From positions 43,728 through 107,727 of the forward strand of contig JAJCYI010000013.1 of NCBI GenBank assembly GCA_029263015.1: 64,000 bases of DNA, in the 5' to 3' direction. The notes below the pieces were generated by a model, which ran no database searches, had not been told where the DNA came from, and was given only the letters and a program-made list of their open reading frames with translations. Each line of letters begins with the position of its first letter. The stretch's first letter is position 1. The position numbers and the translations under genes were made by a program. Shown piece by piece: positions 35,492-44,679 of this stretch. The DNA is from Saprospiraceae bacterium (lineage in GTDB: Bacteria; Bacteroidota; Bacteroidia; Chitinophagales; Saprospiraceae).

Positions 35492-36784
35492 ATGAGCGAA
35501 CAAAAGATTCCCGTCAGCCTCAACCTCAACATCAGAGGTTTAAAACCTTCCGCTACACTCCGCATCAATGAACAATGTGCCGAAATGTCCCAGCAAGGCC
35601 AAAAGGTTTTCCGCCTGGGTTTTGGGCAGTCACCTTTCCCTGTCCCTTCAGCGGTAGTGGAAAAGCTGAAAGAGCATGCGCATGAAAAAGACTACCTCCC
35701 GGTAAAAGGATTGCAGCCATTGAGAGAATCCGTGGCTTTACACCACAGCAAAGAGACGGGTATTTTGATTGGCGGTGATGACGTGTTGATCGGACCAGGT
35801 TCAAAAGAGTTGATGTTCCTCCTCCAAATGGTTTATTACGGCGACCTCATCATCCCGCAGCCCAGTTGGGTATCCTATGCGCCACAAGCACGGATAGCTT
35901 CCCGCCATGTTTATTGGCTTCCCACCAAAATGGAAAACAACTGCTTGCTCAGCCCCGAAGAGCTGGAGAACTTCTGCCAGCGGGACCAACAACAACCGCG
36001 ATTGCTCATCCTCAATTATCCCTCCAATCCAACAGGGACAACCTATACAGAAGAACAACTGAAAAAAATGGCCAACGTCGCAAGGCGTTACAATGTGGTT
36101 GTCTTATCCGATGAAATTTATGGGGAATTGCACCACGAAGGCGGGCACAAATCCATTGCTACCTACTACCCCGAAGGCACCATCATCAGCAGTGGCCTGA
36201 GCAAATGGTGCGGGGCAGGCGGTTGGCGGCTGGGGACTTTCACCTTCCCCCCCAACCTGCAATGGCTGCTCAATGGGATGGCCGTAGCTGCGAGTGAAAC
36301 CTTCACCTCCACTAGTGCCCCAATTCAATTCGCAGCCACAAGGGCATTTCAAGGTGGGGAAGACATTGAGGTATATTTGTCCCATTCCCGGTTTATACTA
36401 AAAACGATAGCTAAAGATGTTTCACGGACACTAAGATCTAACCAGATTGACCACCCAGAACCTGCGGGTGGGTTTTACCTGTTTCCAATTTTTGAAAAAT
36501 ACAAGGAATCGCTTTCTAAAAAGGGTATTGAAACAAGTGAGGCATTCTGTGACCGCCTGCTTAAAGAAACGGGCGTTGCATTGTTGCCTTCCAGTAATTT
36601 TGGGTTTCCTGAGAATCTCCTTGCTGCACGTCTCAGTTATGTTGATTTTGACGGAGGTGCAGCACTCGCATTGACCGCTGATATGAAAGAAGGGGAGTTC
36701 GTTCCGTCGCATGACTTGGCCCGCCAATTTGCACCCAAAGTATTGGAAGGGGTGGAGCGGATGGTTGAATGGTTGAATGGCTGA
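35492..36784 (+). CDS. PLP-dependent aminotransferase, class I/II
   Basis: The 430-residue product starts MSEQKIPVSLNLNIRGLKPS. It has the fold-type I features LGFGQSPFPVPSAVVEKLKE, LLILNYPSNPTGTTY, VLSDEIYGELHHEGG and the cofactor lysine in SSGLSKWCGAGGWRLG. A C-terminal aromatic segment (LLAARLSYVDFDGG) holds the Arg that binds substrate carboxylate. The amino donor and acceptor are not evident. The ATG at 35492 matches the family N-terminus; an upstream in-frame codon is less likely. The neighbouring amylase gene starts only 30 bases after the stop. Confidence 0.9.
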   Translation: MSEQKIPVSLNLNIRGLKPSATLRINEQCAEMSQQGQKVFRLGFGQSPFPVPSAVVEKLKEHAHEKDYLPVKGLQPLRESVALHHSKETGILIGGDDVLIGPGSKELMFLLQMVYYGDLIIPQPSWVSYAPQARIASRHVYWLPTKMENNCLLSPEELENFCQRDQQQPRLLILNYPSNPTGTTYTEEQLKKMANVARRYNVVVLSDEIYGELHHEGGHKSIATYYPEGTIISSGLSKWCGAGGWRLGTFTFPPNLQWLLNGMAVAASETFTSTSAPIQFAATRAFQGGEDIEVYLSHSRFILKTIAKDVSRTLRSNQIDHPEPAGGFYLFPIFEKYKESLSKKGIETSEAFCDRLLKETGVALLPSSNFGFPENLLAARLSYVDFDGGAALALTADMKEGEFVPSHDLARQFAPKVLEGVERMVEWLNG

Positions 36785-36814
36785 TATTCAAGGAGAATTC
36801 AAATAATTGCAAAA

Positions 36815-39454
36815 ATGTTATTTTCAAAAAGCTACAAACAAATAATTCTTTTGTTTCTCGCCTTGGCGTTTTCCAATTGCAACTCTAATAATGCCCAATT
36901 ACAAAATGGAAATTCGCTAAATCTCCATGTCCCCTCTCCCGATTGGCAAGACCAGATAATTTATTTTGTCATGGTTGATCGTTTCAATGACGGAAACCCC
37001 GAAAACAATGATCAAGGTACAGGAGAATATGACCCAACTGACGAAAGGAAATTCAGTGGCGGCGATTTAGAAGGAATTATCCAGAAATTGAATTATATAA
37101 AAAAACTTGGTGCTACGGCAGTTTGGGTAACACCTCCTGTTGCCAATCAATGGTGGGACCCTATTTATGAATACGGCGGCTATCATGGTTATTGGGCAGA
37201 GAATTTTAAAAAAACCGATGCCCATTTTGGCACTTTGGAAAATTATCAACAACTCTCCCACCAATTGCACGAAAGAGGGATGTACCTCATTCAGGATATT
37301 GTGCTCAACCACACGGGTAATTTTTTTGAATATCAGGGCGGATATGACAAGGACAGCCTTTCCAAATATTTTGTATTAAATAAGCGGACCGTTCCCGTAA
37401 CTGCCCCCACACAATATCCTTTCAATTTAAATAATGTAAGAGATCCTGCTCACCGAAAAGCGGCCGTATATAATTGGACTCCCGCCATAAATGATTATGA
37501 AAATGCCCACCAAAAATTGTATTATCAAATGGCAGGCTTGGATGATATTAATACGGAAAATATAAAAATACGGGAAGTATTGCGGGATGCTTACGGTTAT
37601 TGGATCAGAGTTGTTGGTGTGGATGGGTTTAGAATTGACACCATTATATATGTAGAAGATAGTTTTTGGGCAGACTTTATGAATGCAGTTAGCAAAATAG
37701 CGCCCGGTATGAATGCGGTGGCAAATTCGAGTGGGAGAGAAACGTTTTTGACTTTTGGGGAAAACTTCATTAAATCTGACCCCATGCAAAACAATGGGGA
37801 TAAAGAGGTTGCCAAATATCAGGGAACAAAAGAAATGCCTGCTCTAAATTCAATGCTGAATTATCCATTATATTATACTATCAAACGGGTTTTCGCAAAA
37901 GGGATGCCCACCCAATATTTAGGTTATCGGCTCAATACTGCTGTTAACGATTCCATTTATAAAGATCCTTATTTAATGGTAAATTTTTTGGACAACCATG
38001 ATTGGAGTCGATTTATCAGCAACTCAAAACCCGCTGCATTAAAACAGGCATTGGTTTTATTATTTACCATTCCGGGTATTCCTGCAGTATATTATGGAAC
38101 GGAACAATTGTTTGAGGAATCCAGGGCTTCGATGTTTGCCTCAGGTTGGGGCGCAGATGGAATAGATCATTTTGATGAACATGCTGAAATGTTTCTTTTT
38201 ATTCAGAACCTGGCTGAGCTTCGTAAAAATGATAAAGTATTTTCGAGGGGAGATTTAAAAATACTACAGGATTCAGAAATAGGTTCGGGCGTTTTAGCTT
38301 ACAGTAGAACTTTAAATGATAAAACTGCAATCATCATTTTTAATACAGCTGACCAATTTATTCTAATGAATAAATTAGAAACGCAATTACCCGAAGGAAC
38401 GAAGTTGGAATTTTTAAATGGCTGGGATTTAAATGAAGATTTGATAGTTGGTAAAAATGGAATCTTGACCCTTGAATTACCGCCTCGTTCAGCCGGAATC
38501 TTTTATGTGAGCGATAAAATTGAGCCTATTCAAGAACACAAAAAAGTAGGGGCAATCACCACGCCTCTTTCAGGGAAAAAATTTTCAAAAGATATTATAC
38601 TTGAAGGAACAGTTGAAGATAAAAATATTCCGCACTTTTTAATTATTAATGGAAAGCTGAAATATAAAATAGAATTAAAACCTGATCCAACGGGAAATTG
38701 GAAAACTTCTATTCCCATTTCCCGATTTGGTTTTGGAACAAGTAATCACTCCATCAGCATTTATTCCCCTACTCAAACTCTCGCAAGTTCTATCCATAAA
38801 TTCAGCACCAATGTGGCAGTGCAGGGAAATAAAATAAAAATCAAAGATGCTGCCAATGACGATTCGGGATTAACAAATAATTACACCAAACCTTCCGAAG
38901 AAAATTTTAAAGGGCAAATGGACATTCGATTTGTAGAGGTAACTACTTTTGGTGGAAATCTGCAACTCGAATTAACCATGAGAGATTTTAGCAATGTATG
39001 GCTTCCTCCAAATGGTTTTGACCATGCTTCATTCAATATCTTTTTTGATTTCCCTAATAAACCTGGCCAGAAAATATTGCCAAAAATACACACCAATGCC
39101 CCGAAAGGTTTTGAATGGAATTATATGTTTTTCGGAGCGGGTTGGAGCAACTCATTGTATAGTTCTGACGGTGCCACAAAAGATAGTTATGGAACCAGTA
39201 TTACACCAACCCCTCTAATTACCGCAAATGAAAAAACAAAAAAAATAACTATTCAATTTCCTCCCGATTCTTTCGGAAATCCAAATTCTTTGGAAGGGGT
39301 TAAAATATATATCAGCACCTGGGACAGTAACGGCTCAGAGGGCGGCCTTCGTAAAATAACGAAAGAAGGTGGTCCTTTTGAATTTGGAGGTTCAGGCGAT
39401 CCAAATGCGCCTTTAATCCTTGATGATATAAGCGTAATTACTATCTCCAATTAA
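36815..39454 (+). CDS. GH13 alpha-amylase-family enzyme with glucodextranase-like C-terminal domain
   Basis: The 879-residue product has an N-terminal export signal with a possible lipobox (LALAFSNC). A GH13 catalytic barrel follows: IIYFVMVDRFNDGNP, GATAVWVTPPV, DIVLNHTG, then the nucleophile Asp in GVDGFRIDT (about residue 273), the acid/base Glu in LTFGENF (about 315) and FLDNHDW. A beta domain comes next, and the last 200 residues resemble the glucodextranase C-terminal module (TMRDFSNVWLPPNGFDHASF, GVKIYISTWDSNG). It should hydrolyse alpha-1,4 or alpha-1,6 glucans at or outside the cell surface. Confidence 0.9.
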   Translation: MLFSKSYKQIILLFLALAFSNCNSNNAQLQNGNSLNLHVPSPDWQDQIIYFVMVDRFNDGNPENNDQGTGEYDPTDERKFSGGDLEGIIQKLNYIKKLGATAVWVTPPVANQWWDPIYEYGGYHGYWAENFKKTDAHFGTLENYQQLSHQLHERGMYLIQDIVLNHTGNFFEYQGGYDKDSLSKYFVLNKRTVPVTAPTQYPFNLNNVRDPAHRKAAVYNWTPAINDYENAHQKLYYQMAGLDDINTENIKIREVLRDAYGYWIRVVGVDGFRIDTIIYVEDSFWADFMNAVSKIAPGMNAVANSSGRETFLTFGENFIKSDPMQNNGDKEVAKYQGTKEMPALNSMLNYPLYYTIKRVFAKGMPTQYLGYRLNTAVNDSIYKDPYLMVNFLDNHDWSRFISNSKPAALKQALVLLFTIPGIPAVYYGTEQLFEESRASMFASGWGADGIDHFDEHAEMFLFIQNLAELRKNDKVFSRGDLKILQDSEIGSGVLAYSRTLNDKTAIIIFNTADQFILMNKLETQLPEGTKLEFLNGWDLNEDLIVGKNGILTLELPPRSAGIFYVSDKIEPIQEHKKVGAITTPLSGKKFSKDIILEGTVEDKNIPHFLIINGKLKYKIELKPDPTGNWKTSIPISRFGFGTSNHSISIYSPTQTLASSIHKFSTNVAVQGNKIKIKDAANDDSGLTNNYTKPSEENFKGQMDIRFVEVTTFGGNLQLELTMRDFSNVWLPPNGFDHASFNIFFDFPNKPGQKILPKIHTNAPKGFEWNYMFFGAGWSNSLYSSDGATKDSYGTSITPTPLITANEKTKKITIQFPPDSFGNPNSLEGVKIYISTWDSNGSEGGLRKITKEGGPFEFGGSGDPNAPLILDDISVITISN

Positions 39455-39485
39455 TAACGTAGGAATTCGGATAAAATAAATTGAT

Positions 39486-39643
39486 AAGGTTCATTGACAG
39501 GTCCCGTGAAATTATAACAAACTGGGTTACGGTGCGCTGCACCTTTACTGTTATAATATTTTTAAATTCTACTAATGCAGGTTTTTGAAGTGCAGCGCAC
39601 CGTAACTGTTTTTTATGAAATTCCACGGGGTTTGTCCAAGAAT
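39486..39643. repeat. palindromic family D, copy 1 (158 bp)
   Basis: The outer ends TTGACAGGTCCCGTGAAATT and TGGACAAACCCCGTGGAATT (right, reverse complement) pair. The inner arms GTTACGGTGCGCTGCAC and GTGCAGCGCACCGTAAC are exact complements. The outer ends recur at 43602-43750 around a different core. The element lies between the amylase and esterase genes. Confidence 0.75.
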
Positions 39644-39702
39644 TATTTTTAATATAATTAAAATGAAGTCAAATCTACATCCCCAACAATCAAACATTTG
39701 TT

Positions 39703-40632
39703 ATGAAAAAAATACTCCTTGTGTTATTACCGCTTTGCTTTGTTTTTATATATTCCTGCAAAGAACAAAACAAAACTTCTTCAACCACAGGAATTATAAA
39801 AAAAATACCAAATTTCAAATCAAAATATGTTGACCAAAGAAATGTAGATATATGGTTACCGCCAAGTTATGATACAGAGGGTTTAAAAAAATATCCAGTG
39901 CTTTATATGCATGACGGCCAGGTCTTGTTTGAAACAGGGCGTGGTTTTACAGGCGAAGAATGGGAAGTAGATGAAATGATGACCCAGCTGATAAAAGAAA
40001 AGAAAATCAGGGAAACTATTGTGGTTGGAATCTGGAATACGCCAAAACGGTTTCTGGAATACGCCCCAGAAAAACCCTTCCTTGATTTATTGCCAGAAGA
40101 ACAAATACCCACCGATGAAATGAAGACGGAATATGGAGTCCCCTTGTCCGACAATTATTTAAAATTCATTGCCGAAGATCTCAAACCTTATATTGATGCC
40201 AATTATAAAACATTGTCCAACAGGGAAAATACTTTTATGCTGGGTTCGAGTATGGGTGGTTTGATTACGATTTATGCACTTGCGGAATACCCCAATGTTT
40301 TCTCCGACGTTGCTTGCCTTTCCACACATTTTCCGATTTCCATAAAAAAAAACAATCCAATAATTTCCAATATCATTATTCGTTGGTTGAAGGCCAATTT
40401 ACCAAAAAGAGAAGGACATAAAGTCTATTTTGATTATGGTACCAAAACTTTGGATGCTTGGTACGAACCACATCAACTACGAATGGATTCCGTGATGCAA
40501 GATTTAGGCTATGAACGTGGCGTAAATTGGGTTACCAAAAAATTTGAGGGGACAGAACATTCTGAAGTTGCATGGAGGGAACGACTGGATATTCCTTTGG
40601 TTTTTTTGTTGGGGGTAATAGATAATAAATAA
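39703..40632 (+). CDS. esterase-D-type alpha/beta hydrolase, lipoprotein
   Basis: The 309-residue product has a lipoprotein signal (LLVLLPLCFVFIYSC) and an alpha/beta-hydrolase domain of the putative esterase family (PF00756 type). It contains VDIWLPPSYDTEGLKKYPVL, YMHDGQVLF, the nucleophile elbow GSSMGG and a catalytic His near the C-terminus in GTEHSEVAWRERL. Such enzymes cleave acyl esters from carbohydrates or siderophores. Its place between the amylase and trehalase genes suggests work on a decorated or imported sugar, but the substrate is unknown. Confidence 0.85.
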   Translation: MKKILLVLLPLCFVFIYSCKEQNKTSSTTGIIKKIPNFKSKYVDQRNVDIWLPPSYDTEGLKKYPVLYMHDGQVLFETGRGFTGEEWEVDEMMTQLIKEKKIRETIVVGIWNTPKRFLEYAPEKPFLDLLPEEQIPTDEMKTEYGVPLSDNYLKFIAEDLKPYIDANYKTLSNRENTFMLGSSMGGLITIYALAEYPNVFSDVACLSTHFPISIKKNNPIISNIIIRWLKANLPKREGHKVYFDYGTKTLDAWYEPHQLRMDSVMQDLGYERGVNWVTKKFEGTEHSEVAWRERLDIPLVFLLGVIDNK

Positions 40633-40730
40633 TATGCTGCACCACCTAAGGATTTGTGCATCCAACCATTCAAAATCACTTTTCCTAAAATACCCTGATT
40701 TTGAAGGAAGTTATTACATTGTGCTTTTCA

Positions 40731-42248
40731 ATGGCCAACCTTCAACTCATGCCGACCATCTCATTCGAAAATAATCTGAAAGAATTGTTCGTCGACCTGC
40801 ATCGGGCCAAGCTTTTCCCCGATGGCAAAGACATTTCCGATGCTGTTTTGAAAAGCAGCCCGGAACACATCCTCTCCCTGTACTTGCAGCAAAAGGACAA
40901 CGAGGGTTTTGATCTAATGGCATTTTTCCACATACATTTTGAAAAGGCCCCGCAACGGGAGAGTCATTATAAAAGCGACACAAGCCTTCCCGTTACAGTG
41001 CATATCGAACGCCTGTGGGAGGTTTTGACGCGGCAGCCCGATGCGACAGCCAATTATTCCTCGCTTATCCGCTTGCCCAATCCTTATGTGGTGCCCGGTG
41101 GACGGTTCAATGAAATCTATTATTGGGACAGCTATTTCACTATGCTCGGATTGCAAGTGAGTGGGAAAACCGACATGATTGAAAGCATGATCGACAATTT
41201 TGCCTGGTTGATTGACCAGTTTGGTTTTATCCCCAATGGCAACCGGAGTTATTTTTTAGGGCGCTCCCAACCACCGTTTTTTGCTTTGATGGTCAATTTG
41301 TTGGCCGAGGAAAAAGGGGAGCCTGTTTTTATCAAATACCTCCCTTCCCTCGAAAAAGAATATCAGTTCTGGATGGACGGTGTCGAAATGCTATTTGAAT
41401 TGCCAGGCAATGCCATCAAACGGGTAGCGAATTTCGGGGGCGACAAAATATTAAACCGGCATTTCGACAACCTCCCCTTCCCGCGCACGGAAATGTACAC
41501 GGACGACATCGAGCTCATCAAACAACATGGTGAGCAAGCTGAAAAGATGTTGTTGGACATCCGGGCAGCCTGCGAATCTGGTTGGGATTTCAGTTCCCGT
41601 TGGTGTTCCGTCCCAGATGATCTGGCAACCATCCACACCACAGATATTTTGCCCGTTGATTTAAATTGCCTGCTTTATTTTTTGGAAAAAACGATGGCCA
41701 AAGCCCATGAATTAAATGGGGATATGGAGCAGAGCAGACTTTACCAATCTCTATCCGATAACCGTAAAACACGCATCAATGAAGTGTTCTGGAATGACGA
41801 AACCTCCTTTTACCATGATTTTGATTTTGAAAAAAAAGCGCAGACTGATGCCCTGTCGTTGGCAGGCGTTTTCCCTTTGTTTTTTAAAATAGCCAATACT
41901 GCCCAGGCTGAGCAGTGTGCCAAAATGATTAGCTCTAAATTTCTGCACAATGGAGGCCTCTTGACAACAACATTTGAATCGGGGCAGCAATGGGATGCCC
42001 CCAACGGATGGGCGCCCCTGCAATGGATAGCCATTCAAGGACTCAGGAATTATGGTTTTGACACCTTGGCCGAAACCATCAAAAAAAGGTGGGTAAACCT
42101 GAATACCAAAGTTTACAAGGATACCGGAAAATTGTTAGAAAAGTATAATGTGGTAAATACCAACTTAAAAAGCGGTGGCGGAGAATACCCCGTGCAAGAT
42201 GGCTTTGGTTGGACGAATGGGGTCCTGCTGAAACTGCTGAAACCTTGA
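40731..42248 (+). CDS. treF: trehalase (GH37)
   Basis: The 505-residue product carries both trehalase signatures: PGGRFNEIYYWDSYF and QQWDAPNGWAPLQW. It also has the Asp/Glu-bearing segment AACESGWDFSSRWC and the C-terminal GGGEYPVQDGFGWTNGV. It hydrolyses trehalose to two glucose units. No signal peptide is seen from the ATG at 40731, so the enzyme is probably cytoplasmic and treF is the fitting symbol; an in-frame TTG at 40701 adds no convincing signal. With the amylase, esterase and MFS transporter it forms an alpha-glucoside utilisation group on one strand. Confidence 0.93.
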   Translation: MANLQLMPTISFENNLKELFVDLHRAKLFPDGKDISDAVLKSSPEHILSLYLQQKDNEGFDLMAFFHIHFEKAPQRESHYKSDTSLPVTVHIERLWEVLTRQPDATANYSSLIRLPNPYVVPGGRFNEIYYWDSYFTMLGLQVSGKTDMIESMIDNFAWLIDQFGFIPNGNRSYFLGRSQPPFFALMVNLLAEEKGEPVFIKYLPSLEKEYQFWMDGVEMLFELPGNAIKRVANFGGDKILNRHFDNLPFPRTEMYTDDIELIKQHGEQAEKMLLDIRAACESGWDFSSRWCSVPDDLATIHTTDILPVDLNCLLYFLEKTMAKAHELNGDMEQSRLYQSLSDNRKTRINEVFWNDETSFYHDFDFEKKAQTDALSLAGVFPLFFKIANTAQAEQCAKMISSKFLHNGGLLTTTFESGQQWDAPNGWAPLQWIAIQGLRNYGFDTLAETIKKRWVNLNTKVYKDTGKLLEKYNVVNTNLKSGGGEYPVQDGFGWTNGVLLKLLKP

Positions 42249-42339
42249 AACTGGAAATTAGTGAATAGTGAGCGCCTGAAAATCAAATGATCAAATTGTT
42301 TCCAATTTCTCAATTTCAAAACACTCAATTTCAAAACAT
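42245..42339. repeat. word-like inverted repeat before the MFS gene
   Basis: GAAACTGGAAATTAGTGAA at the left pairs imperfectly with the repeated words TTTCCAATTTCTCAATTTC and CTCAATTTCAAAACA at the right. The right-hand words run into the ATG at 42340. It is the same kind of repeat as those at 12786, 18524 and 62222. Confidence 0.5.
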
Positions 42340-43563
42340 ATGAAAAACAGCTCAATCAAGATTTCCCTGTACATCAACTACTTCGTGTTCGCCATCCTTT
42401 TGAACAGCGTTGGGATTGTGATTTTGAAATCTCAGAATGTATATGGGGTTGATGAAGTCGCTGCCTCCATTTTGGAATTGTTCAAAGACTTGCCCATTGC
42501 CATTGTTTCATTTTTGGTCGCCTCTTTTTTGCCAAGGATGGGCTATAAAAAGGCCATGCTGATCGCGCTGGGCATCGTGAGCTTTGCCTGCCTCGGGATG
42601 TATTTTGGCAATTCGTTTTGGGCTGCCAAAGTGCTTTTTGCGGCCATTGGATCTTCGTTTGCCCTCATCAAAGTGTCCGTTTATTCAGTGATAGGTTTGG
42701 TCACAAATGACAGCAAGGAACACAATTCCTTTATGAGCAGCATTGAAGGGGTTTTCATGTTCGGCATTGCCCTGGCTTATTTTTTATTCCCTGCTTTCAA
42801 TAGTGAAACAAATCAAGATGCCTGGCTGAATGTCTATTTGTTGCTGGCGGGTATGTCAATGATTTCCTTCCTGTTTTTGTATTTTTCTAAATTTGACGAG
42901 GGGCATGAAATACCGGGAGCCAATTTGACGGAAGACTTTTTGGCGATGTTCAAACTGATCGCCAAACTTTTAGTCATCGTATTTTTATTCAGTGCTTTTT
43001 TGTTTGTCATGATCGAACAGGGCATCATGACCTGGTTGCCGACCTTCAATTCAAGGGTGTTACAATTGCCGGAGAATTTAAGCATCATCATGGCAAGTAT
43101 CTTAGCCGTATCGCTCGGCGTTGGCCGATTGCTTGCTGGTGTTTTAACCAAAAAAATTCCCTGGATTTGGATATTGGTTTTCTGCATTACGGGAGCAATG
43201 TTCATGGTCCTTTTTGTGCTTCCGCAAACCGTGGATGCCAAAATTGGAAGAGTGGAAAGTTTATTCGACTTGCCTTTGATTGGTTTTGCGTTTCCACTGG
43301 TAGGTTTGTTCATCGCTCCCATTTACCCCCTCATCAATTCCGTGGTCTTGAGCGCACTACCCAAAAAAGTACACAGCCCCATGTCGGGGCTCATCATTAT
43401 TTTTTCCGCTATTGGAGGCACATTGGGCTCCATTACGATCGGCTATTTATTCAAGCATGTCGGAGCCGACAAAGCTTTCATGTTCACGGTGATTCCAATG
43501 GTGCTATTGCTGGCGGCATTGTTGATGCTGAGAAGGTTGACGGGGCGAGAGGAGAACGGTTAA
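42340..43563 (+). CDS. MFS transporter
   Basis: The 407-residue product has 12 predicted transmembrane segments and the general MFS layout. A cytoplasmic loop after helix 2 has FLPRMGYKKAMLIALGI (degenerate motif A), a central acidic loop has FDEGHEIPGANLTEDFL, and the second half repeats LGVGRLLAGVLTKKIPWIW. Sugar permeases of this shape (FucP/GlcP-like) are common in Bacteroidota. Lying 91 bases downstream of the trehalase gene on the same strand, it probably carries a sugar such as trehalose, glucose or maltose; this is inference from position. Confidence 0.85.
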   Translation: MKNSSIKISLYINYFVFAILLNSVGIVILKSQNVYGVDEVAASILELFKDLPIAIVSFLVASFLPRMGYKKAMLIALGIVSFACLGMYFGNSFWAAKVLFAAIGSSFALIKVSVYSVIGLVTNDSKEHNSFMSSIEGVFMFGIALAYFLFPAFNSETNQDAWLNVYLLLAGMSMISFLFLYFSKFDEGHEIPGANLTEDFLAMFKLIAKLLVIVFLFSAFLFVMIEQGIMTWLPTFNSRVLQLPENLSIIMASILAVSLGVGRLLAGVLTKKIPWIWILVFCITGAMFMVLFVLPQTVDAKIGRVESLFDLPLIGFAFPLVGLFIAPIYPLINSVVLSALPKKVHSPMSGLIIIFSAIGGTLGSITIGYLFKHVGADKAFMFTVIPMVLLLAALLMLRRLTGREENG

Positions 43564-43601
43564 TAAAGTCTAAAAAGAAGTTAAAGAAGCTTAGGATCAT
43601 T

Positions 43602-43750
43602 TAAATAATAAAGGTTCTTTGACAAATCCCGTGGAAACCCTCAAACCAAATGGTAAAAGGAAGCCAAAAGGTGACACCTTTTGGAAAGGTGTCACCTTTC
43701 ACCCGCTATGAAAACTAAAATCACGGGATTTGTCAAAGTACCATAATAAA
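43602..43750. repeat. palindromic family D, copy 2
   Basis: CTTTGACAAATCCCGTG at the left and its exact complement CACGGGATTTGTCAAAG at the right form the ends, with the flanks AATAATAAAGGTT and its near-complement. The inner hairpin AAAGGTGACACCTTTT/GGAAAGGTGTCACCTTT differs completely from the core of copy 1 at 39486-39643. The right end abuts the bestrophin relic. Confidence 0.75.
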
Positions 43751-43950
43751 TTGAAGATTTCAGGCATTTGGAAATGGAGAATATGCTCATTGATGTTTTT
43801 AGTTTACTAGGAAAACCTGAGAGAACTGAAAACTTCCCTTACCCAAGACAATTGGCTACGCTTAATCATAATTTTGATTGTATTTTCCTTTCATTATTCC
43901 CCTTCGGAATTATAAGTAGGTGCTATTGGAGTAGATTACAGAAAAAATAA
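43750..43950 (+). pseudogene. relic of a bestrophin-family gene
   Basis: The frame reads IEDFRHLEMENMLIDVFSLL and then GKPERTENFPYPRQLATLNH. This aligns without gaps to IEDFRHMELAKMLGEFYSLQ and GKSERIKNFPFPRQYATVNY in the intact bestrophin encoded at 44680-45702. The likeness extends to LFPFGI (intact copy: LLPFGM) and then stops. No start region or upstream domain is present; a family D palindrome abuts its left end. It is a fragment of a former second bestrophin gene. Confidence 0.8.
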
Positions 43951-43955
43951 ACAAA

Positions 43956-44522
43956 ATGACAATTGAAGAAAATTTAAACAGATTAAAAGAAGGAAATGCC
44001 CGGTTTGTAGCTGACCATTTGGATGGAAAATTACAAGACAGTTCAAGAAGAGAATCTTTAATTGGTGGGCAAAAACCCTATGCGATCATTTTAAGTTGTG
44101 CCGACAGTCGAGTTGTACCTGAATTTGCTTTTGACGCAGGTCTCGGCGAATTATTTGTGGTAAGAGTGGCAGGCAACGTAGCCAATAGTTCTTCAATCGC
44201 AAGTATTGAATATGCGGTTGCAAACATAGGTTCAAACGTAATTGTCGTATTGGGACACCAAAATTGTGGCGCGGTAACTGCTGCAATAAATGGAGGAGAT
44301 AATGGATACAATTTGAATCATTTGCTTTCTCACATAACACCGGCAATGGCTGCTTTGAAAGAAGGGGCAACAGTAAATGATGTTGTAAAGAAAAATGCTG
44401 AACTTACAGTTAGGGAATTAAAAAACAGGTCAGAAATAATAAAGAATGCTATTGATAAAGGAGCAGTTAAAATCGTCTCTGCATATTATAACTTAGATTC
44501 CGGTAGAGTTGACTTTTTTTAA
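43956..44522 (+). CDS. beta-class carbonic anhydrase
   Basis: The 188-residue product is a typical bacterial beta-carbonic anhydrase. It has GNARFVADHL at the start, the zinc site CADSR (Cys and Asp-Arg pair) and HQNCGAV (His and Cys), plus FVVRVAGNVAN between them. It interconverts CO2 and bicarbonate in the cytoplasm. No signal peptide is present. It lies between a bestrophin relic and an intact bestrophin gene on the same strand, which suggests a shared role in bicarbonate handling. The distance to the intact bestrophin (157 bases) contains a copy of repeat A. Confidence 0.95.
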   Translation: MTIEENLNRLKEGNARFVADHLDGKLQDSSRRESLIGGQKPYAIILSCADSRVVPEFAFDAGLGELFVVRVAGNVANSSSIASIEYAVANIGSNVIVVLGHQNCGAVTAAINGGDNGYNLNHLLSHITPAMAALKEGATVNDVVKKNAELTVRELKNRSEIIKNAIDKGAVKIVSAYYNLDSGRVDFF

Positions 44523-44663
44523 CTAAATAACTTAAGGTTGCGATGATTCCATATCTGACAAGAAAATGGGTTTACCGGTTTATGGTTTGTTGGTATAAAG
44601 ACGCTCCGGAAGATCAAAACACCTTAAATCTTGATCTGTATTTATCGCAACCTGGATTAAATA
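44523..44663. repeat. palindromic repeat family A, copy 2 (uninterrupted)
   Basis: The ends AGGTTGCGAT and ATCGCAACCT are inverted repeats. The core matches the copy at 24575-24866 over about 130 bases but has no nested insertion. It separates the carbonic anhydrase and bestrophin genes and so was probably inserted into an operon. Confidence 0.8.
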
Positions 44664-44679
44664 CAAAACTTAATTTAAC

